From CAZAPG01 sp964486935 (GTDB lineage Bacteria > Chloroflexota > Anaerolineae > 4572-78 > J111), in the NCBI GenBank assembly GCA_964486935.1, contig CAZAPG010000046.1, positions 1 through 61,011 on the forward strand: 61,011 nt of DNA, in the 5' to 3' direction. This document shows positions 1 through 7,370 of the stretch, piece by piece; position 1 is the stretch's first letter, and each line of letters starts with the position of its first letter. The notes under the pieces are model-generated. The model searched no databases. It worked only from the letters and a program-made list of their open reading frames with translations, and was not told where the DNA came from. Both the position numbers and the translations under genes were made by a program.

Positions 1-834
1 CGCGCTCACTCAAACCCGCGCCTGGCATCGCTGGCCCGCAAAATCAACCCCCGTTATGTTTGGGCCGATATTATTTTGCCGGCAGACCAACTGGCCATTC
101 TGCGCGAAATTGTAGCCACCGTGCGCGGGCGTCCGCAGGTGCTGGAACAGTGGGGCGTGGGCCAAAAACTGGCCTCGAGCGCGGCTGTCACCGTGCTGTT
201 TGCCGGAGACCCCGGCACAGGCAAAACCATGGCCGCCGAGGTAATTGCCAACGAGCTAAATTTAGACCTGTACAAAATTGACCTGTCAACCGTGGTGAGC
301 AAATACATTGGCGAAACCGAAAAAAATCTGGAAAAAATATTTGGCGAGGCCGAAAGCAGCAACGCCATTTTATTTTTTGATGAAGCCGACGCCATTTTTG
401 GCAAACGCTCCGAAGTTAAAGATGCCCACGACCGCTACGCCAACATCGAAATCAGCTACCTGCTGCAACGAATGGAAGCCTACGATGGCGTTACCATTTT
501 GGCCACCAACCTGCGGGCCAACCTTGATGAGGCCTTTACCCGCCGCCTGCAATTTGCCGTTGACTTTCCCTTTCCCGACCAGCAACACCGCCGCCAAATC
601 TGGCAAACGCTCTTTCCGCCTACCGTCCCCCACGACGCAGAGATTAATTTTGACATCCTGGCCCGGCGATTCAAGCTGGCCGGCGGCAATATTCGCAACA
701 TCATTGTTAGCGCCGCCTATCTGGCCGCCGCCGATGGAGGCCGGGTAACGATGGAGCACCTGCTGCACGGCACCCGCCGCGAGCTGCAAAAAATGGGCCG
801 CCTGATTGGCGAAGAAGATTTAAGGATTGAGTAA
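1..834 (+). CDS. AAA+ ATPase of the eCIS (Pvc15/Afp15-like), 5' partial
   Basis: The frame is open from base 1, so the N-terminus lies upstream of the window; a TTG at 76 is an internal codon, not a start. Walker A (GDPGTGKT) is encoded at about 205-228 and Walker B (ILFFDEAD) at 367-390. An FTRRLQF stretch near 535-555 fits the second region of homology/arginine finger, and a helical lid follows. This is the classical single-ring AAA+ fold found as Pvc15/Afp15 in contractile injection loci, where it is thought to act in assembly or cargo loading in the producer cytoplasm. Its stop overlaps the Shine-Dalgarno sequence of the next gene (AAGGAG, 833-838), which suggests co-transcription with a cargo candidate. 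Other AAA+ proteins would look alike at this level; the assignment rests on context. Confidence 0.88.
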   Translation, partial: RAHSNPRLASLARKINPRYVWADIILPADQLAILREIVATVRGRPQVLEQWGVGQKLASSAAVTVLFAGDPGTGKTMAAEVIANELNLDLYKIDLSTVVSKYIGETEKNLEKIFGEAESSNAILFFDEADAIFGKRSEVKDAHDRYANIEISYLLQRMEAYDGVTILATNLRANLDEAFTRRLQFAVDFPFPDQQHRRQIWQTLFPPTVPHDAEINFDILARRFKLAGGNIRNIIVSAAYLAAADGGRVTMEHLLHGTRRELQKMGRLIGEEDLRIE

Positions 835-843
835 GGAGTCATT

Positions 844-2718
844 ATGGCTCAACAACACGTTCCAAAGGGCAAACACTCGCCCCAAAATCAACCCAATGCT
901 CGACCCGCATCGGCCACCCAGACCGGGCCGGTGGGATTGCCGGAGGAGTTATTTGGCGACTTTCTGAGCGGCACGGTGCAAACCCAGGCCGACCGGCTGG
1001 GCGACCCGCGCCTGAAGGGGGCGCAAAAACAGGCGCTGGCCTCGCATATTGGCCAGGTGCAGGGCAACAAACATTTGCAGCGGGTTATGGATGCCTACAG
1101 CCAACCGGCAACAAAAAGCGACGCCTTTGGCAAAACCGGCCTTCTGCAACGCCATGCAATTCCGCAGGGGCGGCAGGGCGTTGGCGAGGAAGAGGACGAA
1201 GTTCAGGCCCAACGGGAAGAGCAAGTTGCCCAACGCCACGCCATCCCCCAAGGGCGGCAAGGCGTTGGCGAAGAAGAGGACAAAATTCAAACCAAGCCAA
1301 TGGTGCAGCGGTCGCTGGCTTTTGGCTGGACGATTGCCGGACAGGGTTCTCCTGCTCGTTTCTTGTGGGGTAACAGCCGGCTGCCGGCGGTTCAACGCCA
1401 AAAGGGTAAAACCAAAGCCCCGCCCAAGGGAGCTACCCCCAAAGGCGCGCCTGCTGCTAAAAAAGCCGTAAAAGCCGATGACCCGGCGGTTAAACAGGCC
1501 GAGAAAGAGTACAACAAGTTTGTATCCGGCGGGCCGTACAAATCTAACAATTACGTACCCGATACAGTTGATAATTTTGGCAAATTTGATGTGGTTTATG
1601 ACCCGGCCAACAAGTTGCTATCGGCTAATATGCGGGTCAAATTTGTCTTTCCCGATATGCCTATCCCCAAGGGCAAAACGCTGGTAGACCTGGCCCTGGC
1701 GCCCGTCATCAAGTCCATTCAAGATACTTACGTAACTAATTTTATCAAACACGTAACCACCGGCTGGAGCGGCAAATTTGATTTTAGAAATGTGCGCGAA
1801 CCGCAAAGCGTTTGGGGCAAACTCAACCCCATCCGGGTTAAAGTGGACGTGCAACCCGTAAAATCTAACCAGCATTACACCTTTAACAAATACTTCACGC
1901 CCCAAATAGATAAGAAGACCGGCCAGGGCAAAGTACCCAACGTTGAATCAAACTTTACCGGCAACGTGCATATGTATTTGTTTGACACCACCAAGCGGGG
2001 CTTCACCGGCAGCGCCAGCATCGGCAAGGAAGAGGTTGTCCGGTTGCAGCGAAATTTACCCAAAATTCGTTTTGCCAGCGGTTCGGCGGCTATTGACCCC
2101 AAATATATCCCCGACCTGCAATTTGTGGCCGACTATCTGCGGCGAATGAATCGACCCAAGTTCACCATCGGCGTTGTAGGTCACGCCAACAAAACCGGCA
2201 AAGAGCCGGAGAACATCAAGTTCTCAAATATGCGGGCGCAGGCTGTTATGGATAAGCTAAAGGCGTTTGGGGTTAATAACCACATCTTAACTGCCAGCGG
2301 CGTGGGGTCAACCGGCGCTACGCCCGATGGCTCGTGGCGCAAGGTGGATTTTGCCATCTCTGTCGATAAATCATTCAGCAATGTGCAAGATGTCGATATG
2401 CACGAATTTGGCCACATGCTCGGCCTGGATGACGAATATGACCGCGGCGATGCCCGCACCCATACCACCCAGCACAAAATGAAGGTGTTGCAAAAAATGC
2501 TGGGCAGCAAAGGGTATGGCAAGGGCAAGGCCGATAAATACGCCGACGAGATTGCCAAAATTTATAAAGAGGGGTCTGCCGGGGTGATGCACGCCGGCGA
2601 CGAAGTGCGGGTTTACAACTACGTGACATTCTGGCAAGCCCTAACCGACACGGCTACCAAAGCCGGCAACCAACCCACCCCGGCCTTTACCTGGGAAGAT
2701 TGGAAAGTGACAGGATGA
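844..2718 (+). CDS. Cargo candidate: OmpA-like domain plus metzincin-like zinc protease
   Basis: 624 residues, with AAGGAG five bases before ATG. The N-terminus is disordered and carries a GQVQGNKHLQRVM segment (about residues 69-81) that matches the leader motif of two other proteins here, then a duplicated 17-residue block and a VQRQ motif. The middle (about 220-400) is unrecognised. Residues about 408-510 look like an OmpA C-terminal domain: a FASGSAAID strand, then GHANKTG and an NIKFSNMRAQAV helix. Residues 520-530 (HEFGHMLGLDD) fit the HExxHxxGxxD zinc site of snapalysin-type metzincins, immediately followed by EYD. I infer an injected or shell-bound protease whose OmpA domain may bind peptidoglycan. 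There is no signal peptide, consistent with delivery by the eCIS rather than Sec. Substrate unknown. Confidence 0.75.
   Translation: MAQQHVPKGKHSPQNQPNARPASATQTGPVGLPEELFGDFLSGTVQTQADRLGDPRLKGAQKQALASHIGQVQGNKHLQRVMDAYSQPATKSDAFGKTGLLQRHAIPQGRQGVGEEEDEVQAQREEQVAQRHAIPQGRQGVGEEEDKIQTKPMVQRSLAFGWTIAGQGSPARFLWGNSRLPAVQRQKGKTKAPPKGATPKGAPAAKKAVKADDPAVKQAEKEYNKFVSGGPYKSNNYVPDTVDNFGKFDVVYDPANKLLSANMRVKFVFPDMPIPKGKTLVDLALAPVIKSIQDTYVTNFIKHVTTGWSGKFDFRNVREPQSVWGKLNPIRVKVDVQPVKSNQHYTFNKYFTPQIDKKTGQGKVPNVESNFTGNVHMYLFDTTKRGFTGSASIGKEEVVRLQRNLPKIRFASGSAAIDPKYIPDLQFVADYLRRMNRPKFTIGVVGHANKTGKEPENIKFSNMRAQAVMDKLKAFGVNNHILTASGVGSTGATPDGSWRKVDFAISVDKSFSNVQDVDMHEFGHMLGLDDEYDRGDARTHTTQHKMKVLQKMLGSKGYGKGKADKYADEIAKIYKEGSAGVMHAGDEVRVYNYVTFWQALTDTATKAGNQPTPAFTWEDWKVTG
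1147..1281 (+). repeat. In-frame direct repeat (17 codons, two copies 84 bases apart)
   Basis: Copies at 1147-1197 and 1231-1281 both encode QRHAIPQGRQGVGEEED. The DNA copies differ at several synonymous third positions (for example gca/gcc, cag/caa) while the protein is unchanged, which suggests an old duplication held by selection on the peptide. The block lies in the disordered N-terminal part of the OmpA/protease protein, between its leader-like motif and the VQRQ motif. Confidence 0.85.
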
Positions 2719-2725
2719 GTGAGCA

Positions 2726-3292
2726 ATGCCCAAAGGGTTGAATAAAGGCGAAATTCCGCCCCACCTGGCCCGTCACCTGGCCGGGCGAGATACAACGTCG
2801 CTAACAACTGATATGCTGGTCAAGTACCAGTACATCGCCCTGATACCGGCGCGGGCCACCAACTTTCGTTTTATTGTGTACCAGGATGGCCGGCTGTACT
2901 ATGCCGCCAATTCGGCTGAAGAAAATAACCCTATCTACAACACGCCGCTACCGGATGAACCCAACCGCGTTTTACCGGCTGACACCATCGCCAATATCAA
3001 GGCCCAGCTGGCCGCCGTTGAGTTTTTCGAGCAGCCCCCCTATCTGTCAATCCCCTCACGCGGCGGGGCGGTGGCTATTGTCACGGCTCGCCGGGGAAAC
3101 CGGGTTCACGAAGTCTGGTATGAAAATGTTAATAACGATTTGCTGGAATTGCTCCACAGCATTGCCCCCGACGAACCGGTGGAAAGAACTCCCGAAGAAG
3201 AGCTGGCCTACTGGCAATCTGTGTTGGACGACTTGCAGCAGCAACAGGGCGGTTCGCCAGACGACGACACAAAGCCAGTCGCCAGGGGTTAA
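2726..3292 (+). CDS. Unknown protein, 188 residues, paired with the protease gene
   Basis: It starts 7 bases after the stop of the OmpA/protease gene, so the two are almost certainly co-transcribed. No signal peptide or membrane segment is visible. The protein looks globular (alternating strands around residues 30-140, with YQYIALIPAR and FRFIVYQDGRLYYA) with an acidic, Gln-rich tail (LQQQQGGSPDDD). I do not recognise the family. Its position directly behind a toxin-like gene makes a cognate chaperone, an immunity protein or a second cargo reasonable guesses, but nothing in the sequence decides between them. The stop codon sits inside a small palindrome (3285-3298) that begins a cluster of hairpins. 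Confidence 0.6.
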   Translation: MPKGLNKGEIPPHLARHLAGRDTTSLTTDMLVKYQYIALIPARATNFRFIVYQDGRLYYAANSAEENNPIYNTPLPDEPNRVLPADTIANIKAQLAAVEFFEQPPYLSIPSRGGAVAIVTARRGNRVHEVWYENVNNDLLELLHSIAPDEPVERTPEEELAYWQSVLDDLQQQQGGSPDDDTKPVARG

Positions 3293-3466
3293 AACCCCAG
3301 GCTAAGTAGCCAAAGCCGACTCAAGTCGGCTGGAAATCAGTACGCTTTGAGCATACTTTAGCTATTAGCCCTGAGCTTTAGCTCGGGGCGGACATCGCAG
3401 GCTGAGTAGTTACTAACAAAAAAGCTATACAGTGGGTTAGAGCGCAAAAGCGCGCTTTTGCGCTCC
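3285..3466. repeat. Cluster of short hairpins (REP-like)
   Basis: The 271-base gap between genes is filled with palindromes. These are ggggtt/aacccc (3285-3298, overlapping the stop of the preceding gene), agccgac-tcaa-gtcggct (3314-3331), gccctgagc/gctcggggc (3368-3389, one mismatch) and a perfect 26-base palindrome at 3440-3465. None is followed by a strong T-run, so they look more like REP/MITE-type mobile hairpins than one dedicated terminator. A complete dispersed repeat follows at 3493-3535. The gap separates the protease pair from the YkgJ-like gene and may end or attenuate transcription. Confidence 0.6.
3440..3465. repeat. Perfect 26-base palindrome, copy A
   Basis: The sequence reads gagcgcaaaagcg then its exact reverse complement, followed by ctcccaagaaac (overlapping the palindrome end). 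A degenerate version of the same length with a related right flank lies at 16743-16768. It probably belongs to a small dispersed palindromic family. Confidence 0.65.
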
Positions 3467-3492
3467 CAAGAAACAAGCGGTTTCTGGTCCAA

Positions 3493-3535
3493 TGAAGACC
3501 TCAAAGGTTTCAAAAACCTTTGAGGTCTGGAGTAG
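3493..3535. repeat. Dispersed palindromic repeat, copy 1
   Basis: Fifteen-base arms (3496-3510 agacctcaaaggttt; 3514-3528, its reverse complement) flank a 3-base loop and are followed by ggagtag. Copy 2 at 49638-49680 has identical arms and flanks with one loop change. It is noncoding; the same short peptide seen in shadow frames at both places is only a by-product of the DNA repeat. Confidence 0.85.
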
Positions 3536-3563
3536 CTGCTAAAAAACAATAAAGGTATTGGGT

Positions 3564-4703
3564 ATGAGTCGAAAAAAAATCTCAGCAACACCCTGGAACA
3601 GCATTGCCGAAAGCATTGTGGATTTTGAGCCAATTCAGTTGACTCACGCCGAGGCGCTGGCCTCGCCGTGCGCTACCTGCTCTACCGCGCCGTGCTGCAC
3701 CCATTTGCCCCTGCACACCTTTAAAATTACCAACATGATCGAGCTGGACCACGCCCTTTACCTGCTAAATTTTGAGCGCATCGAGCTGGCCCTGTCGGCC
3801 TCTGGGGAGTGGAGCGTATATTACACCTATCCTTGCCGCTTTTTAGACCGCAAAAGCTTTAAATGCACCGTTCACAACACCCCGCAACAGCCCCAAATTT
3901 GCGTCCATTACAACCCTTACCAGTGCTGGTACAAACGAGTTCTCACCCAAAGCATCAGCGAAGATTTTATCAGAATTGACCGCCAGCGAATGGATTTTAT
4001 TTTGCCCCACATTGTTTTTGACGAGGCCCGCAACATCACCCAGGTGCCAAGCTGGGAATTTTTAACCCAGGAAATTGCCAAGCTCCCCCTCAAACCCAAC
4101 CCGCACGCCAGCGAACCGCCCGCCGCCGACCCGGTGATGGAAAGCTGGAAAGAAATGATTATCAAGCCAAATGGAGACTCGCCCGCCGCCGAAGCCCCGC
4201 AAAGCTATGAATCCTTAAACAACCCGTGTAGCGGCTGCCAGGCTTACTGCTGCCATACCCTGGTTTTTCCCCAATCGCCGCCCGGGCATATCTCTAACCT
4301 GGATTACCTGCGTTTTTGCCTGGGCTTTCCGGGCATCGAGCTGGGTATTGCCGATGATAGCTGGTCCATCGTGGTCAAAACCACCTGCCGCCACCTGCAA
4401 GATAATCGCTGCACTATTTACGGCCAGCCAGAACGGCCACTCATTTGTAAATATTACGACGCCTGGAAATGCACCTATAAACCCCACTTTGGCCTGCCCC
4501 GGCCCAACGGCTTTTTGCGGGTCAAATTAGGGCAATTTGAGTGGTTGAGTGAGTGCTTTGAATTTGACGAGAGCGGAACCATTACGCAGCTTCCCCCAAC
4601 CGAGGTAATCAGGACTTATATTGAAGAAAAGTGGCGCAGCGAACCGATTGAGGCTACTGAAAAGGAGTCAACAGAGCTAATATTGGCGGCAACAACGCCT
4701 TAA
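3564..4703 (+). CDS. Tandem YkgJ-type (UPF0153) cysteine-cluster protein
   Basis: Two copies of a YkgJ-like metal-binding module lie in one chain. Copy one has CATCSTAPCC (about residues 33-42), then CRFLDRKSFKC and a PQICVHYNPYQCW segment. Copy two has CSGCQAYCC (about 222-230), CRHLQDNRC and a PLICKYYDAWKC segment. The CxxCxxxxCC plus later Cys pattern is that of the family predicted to bind zinc or an iron-sulfur cluster; its biochemical role is not established. ATG 3564 is preferred over TTG 3558 because AAAGG (3551-3555) lies 8 bases upstream. No signal peptide. It sits between two cargo candidates and behind a patch of palindromic repeats, so it could be part of the cargo cassette or a later insertion. 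Confidence 0.8.
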   Translation: MSRKKISATPWNSIAESIVDFEPIQLTHAEALASPCATCSTAPCCTHLPLHTFKITNMIELDHALYLLNFERIELALSASGEWSVYYTYPCRFLDRKSFKCTVHNTPQQPQICVHYNPYQCWYKRVLTQSISEDFIRIDRQRMDFILPHIVFDEARNITQVPSWEFLTQEIAKLPLKPNPHASEPPAADPVMESWKEMIIKPNGDSPAAEAPQSYESLNNPCSGCQAYCCHTLVFPQSPPGHISNLDYLRFCLGFPGIELGIADDSWSIVVKTTCRHLQDNRCTIYGQPERPLICKYYDAWKCTYKPHFGLPRPNGFLRVKLGQFEWLSECFEFDESGTITQLPPTEVIRTYIEEKWRSEPIEATEKESTELILAATTP

Positions 4704-4803
4704 TTTTACAATATTCACCCTGACTATTTTGCTACTATTTTAGCAGGCGACTGTGTGTTATTATGTACATTATAGACCCACTATTGAGCCAGGGAGTTAA
4801 GTA

Positions 4804-6777
4804 ATGAGCCGACGACGCAAACGGCGAAAGTCCAAACGCGACCTCTTCAATCCTCTACCCCTGCAACGGCAAAGCTCTTTGCAGCAGGTTGATATTGCTG
4901 CTTTGCAGCGCGCTGTGGCCAGGCCCCAACTGGCCGGGCAAAATGACATGCTGGCGCTTCAGCGCAGTTATGGCAACCGGGCAGTATCGCCGTTGTTAAA
5001 CCAGGCCAGGGGTAAGGGGGCCATTCAACGCTTCTCCGATAACGACACCCAACCCGGGGCCATGGTAGATTGGGATACGGAAACCAACAACATTACCAAA
5101 TCGCAGGCCGGCGCAGTAAGCGGTGTCTTCTTTTTTCACGACTCTGGCGGCAAAACGCTGGTTGTTAAACCGGAATATAGCGGCGGCGCCCGGCCAACCA
5201 CAGCCGGCCAGACCCAATTCGCCGATAAGTTCCTGCAAGAGTTTGGCTTTAACGTGCCGCAATCTCGAATTATCGAACCGGGCGGCGGCGAATTTGAGCA
5301 AATTGTTAACTTAATCCCTCAAAAGCTAACTTTCTCTGAAAAAACCAGGAGCGAAATTGGCGATATTGATACCTTTATGTCTCAGTTGCAAGCCAAGTTA
5401 GGGGGAGCCAAATATTTCAAATTAATGCAGCCGGCCCGGGGCGAAAGCCTGGATGAGATAGTAACAAATGCCAACACCGTTCAGGCGGTAACAAGGGTAA
5501 TTCAAACTTTAAGCAAACCGGCTATCTTGCGGCAAATCGGCCGGTTGATAGTTGCCGATGCGATTTTGGGCAATAATGACCGCCTGGGCGTGGAAACCAC
5601 CCATAAAGGAACCGCCTTTGTGGCAAATTTGGGAAATTTGATGATTTCAGGCGACGAAATCTCTACCATTGATAGCGATGCCCTGGTCGAATCAGAATTG
5701 AGCAATATAGGCAACCATAATTGGGACGCAATGCGTTTTCACTCGCTGATAGATGCCGGCCTTGACCAGGCCGATTATATTTTTGACCAGTTTTTAGAAA
5801 TAATTAAGCTTAAATTGCAAGATAAAATGGCCGGCGATATTAGCCTGGTGGATTATTTTATAACCAATTATGATAAAGGGACGGCCCTGCCGCTGTTCAA
5901 GGCCGGTATTAAATCCGGGCAAGATTTTGCCGTGGAATTGTTCACCCAAGAGCCGGAAAAAATGGACACCCTTGAAGCCGAAGCGACCAAAGATTATCAA
6001 TCGGACCCGCAGAATAAAGGCAGCGTTTGGGACACCTTTATGGCCCGAAGACAATATTTTATGTCTCGCTATAAAGGGGGCAAAGATATTGGGTCTGCCC
6101 TGAAAGAATCGACGCCGTATCAATTCTATCGTTTAATCTGGTCCAAACAACAGCCGGCCCAAATCAGGGCGCTGCACCCGTTGATTCAGGATAAAGACCT
6201 CAGCTATCCGGGCAAATCGCTGGTTAGCAAAAAAGATAAAGGCCGAAAAGAGGCAAACAAAGTAAAAGTAGAACTTGCCAATTTTTTAGCTAAAGGGAAA
6301 TCCCCCACTAAAACGAACGTGGAAGCTATTATCCAAAAGGTGAATAGCCTGACCGGCGATAGCGACAGCGCCAAAAAAGCCCGTTTCTTCGGAAAGTCTG
6401 CCATCCTTTCATATGATATATTTCAACGCAATAAGGAAATCAAAGAAGAAATGCAGCCAGAACTGGAGGCGATGGCCAACATAGACCGCTCTAATGTAGA
6501 GATAGTCACCGCTGCCCAGTTGCGGAAGAATACATTGGCCGGCGCTGTCACAACTTTGAAGGCATACGAGGCGGATTATAATAACATGGTTGATAAAGTG
6601 AAGGCCATTTTAGAGAAAAAAGCCTTGAAAAAACTCAACCTTGACGCATTTGGCGGGGTGCTGACAGAAAAGTTGAACCAAACAACCGAGACCCTGCAAG
6701 AATATGAAACTCGCTTGCAAACCGTATCGGCCAGAATTCAGGCTATAAACCCCAGGGGCTGGCGGCAAGGGTATTAG
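4804..6777 (+). CDS. Cargo candidate with a predicted actin-fragmin/PI3K-like kinase core
   Basis: 657 residues, AGGGAG at 4791-4796, ATG 7 bases later. A basic start is followed by the leader-like motif LALQRSYGNRAVSPLL and an AIQR motif. Residues about 95-330 resemble an atypical kinase of the actin-fragmin/PI3K/HipA type: a VVKP strand with K122 as candidate ATP lysine, an ILGNNDR loop with D259-R260, a NLGNLM segment with N275/N278 and a TID290 motif placed as the metal-binding Asp. A 13-residue stretch separates D259-R260 from the Asn. Residues about 400-650 are helical and coiled-coil-like, without a known family. No signal peptide. I infer a cytoplasmically made effector loaded into the eCIS; the kinase call is from motif order only. 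Confidence 0.62.
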   Translation: MSRRRKRRKSKRDLFNPLPLQRQSSLQQVDIAALQRAVARPQLAGQNDMLALQRSYGNRAVSPLLNQARGKGAIQRFSDNDTQPGAMVDWDTETNNITKSQAGAVSGVFFFHDSGGKTLVVKPEYSGGARPTTAGQTQFADKFLQEFGFNVPQSRIIEPGGGEFEQIVNLIPQKLTFSEKTRSEIGDIDTFMSQLQAKLGGAKYFKLMQPARGESLDEIVTNANTVQAVTRVIQTLSKPAILRQIGRLIVADAILGNNDRLGVETTHKGTAFVANLGNLMISGDEISTIDSDALVESELSNIGNHNWDAMRFHSLIDAGLDQADYIFDQFLEIIKLKLQDKMAGDISLVDYFITNYDKGTALPLFKAGIKSGQDFAVELFTQEPEKMDTLEAEATKDYQSDPQNKGSVWDTFMARRQYFMSRYKGGKDIGSALKESTPYQFYRLIWSKQQPAQIRALHPLIQDKDLSYPGKSLVSKKDKGRKEANKVKVELANFLAKGKSPTKTNVEAIIQKVNSLTGDSDSAKKARFFGKSAILSYDIFQRNKEIKEEMQPELEAMANIDRSNVEIVTAAQLRKNTLAGAVTTLKAYEADYNNMVDKVKAILEKKALKKLNLDAFGGVLTEKLNQTTETLQEYETRLQTVSARIQAINPRGWRQGY

Positions 6778-6820
6778 CGCCCTCTGGATAGTAACCGGAG
6801 TTTTGTCAATTCATTAACCT

Positions 6821-7294
6821 ATGAACCAAACAAGCAGCTCTATTTTTAATGTCGTTCTTGACTTTTTTGCCCGGGAAAACTGGCCCACCCATCAATTGAA
6901 TGGCGAGCCGGTTTTGCAGGTCAACTTCAAGGGCGATAATGGCCGCTGGGGGTGTCTGGCGCAGGCCAGAGAAGCCGAATATCAATTTGTCTTTTACTCC
7001 GTTTGCCCGGCCAACACCCCGCCAGAAAAGCGGGCGGCCATGGCCGAGTTTATCACCAGGGCCAACTACGGCCTGAGTTTGGGCAACTTTGAAATGGACT
7101 TTGACGATGGCGAAGTTCGCTTTAAAACAGCCATTGATACGGAGTATGTCCCTTTAAACCTGGCTATTGTCAAACAACTGGTTTATACCAACTTATTGAT
7201 TATGGACCGCTACTGGCCGGGTATTATGGCCGTAATGTATGGCAATGCCTTGCCGGTAGAGGCAATTGCGCAAGTGGAAGAAGGGGCTACTTGA
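6821..7294 (+). CDS. YbjN-like protein, possible effector chaperone
   Basis: 157 residues. The N-terminal FNVVLDFFAREN helix, a central strand set and the C-terminal helix pattern (ITRANYGLSLGNFEM, then LVYTNLLIMDRYWPGIMAVMY) fit the YbjN family, whose fold resembles type III secretion chaperones of the CesT kind. It lies 43 bases after the kinase-like cargo gene and before the DUF4157 gene, as expected of a dedicated chaperone for a neighbour. The chaperone role is inference; family membership is fairly secure. No signal peptide and no cysteine or metal motif of note. Confidence 0.72.
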   Translation: MNQTSSSIFNVVLDFFARENWPTHQLNGEPVLQVNFKGDNGRWGCLAQAREAEYQFVFYSVCPANTPPEKRAAMAEFITRANYGLSLGNFEMDFDDGEVRFKTAIDTEYVPLNLAIVKQLVYTNLLIMDRYWPGIMAVMYGNALPVEAIAQVEEGAT

Positions 7295-7370
7295 CAACCG
7301 GTAGCCGATTAATTTGGATGGCAGCAGGTAGAGTTTACCTGAACTCAATAGTGGCGAAAGGGTAATGACA

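Noticed and set aside
3358..3633. Open frame on the - strand over the repeat region, and its partner at 49635-49892
   Set aside because: The common peptide comes from the palindromic DNA repeat; no ribosome site, no conserved protein features.
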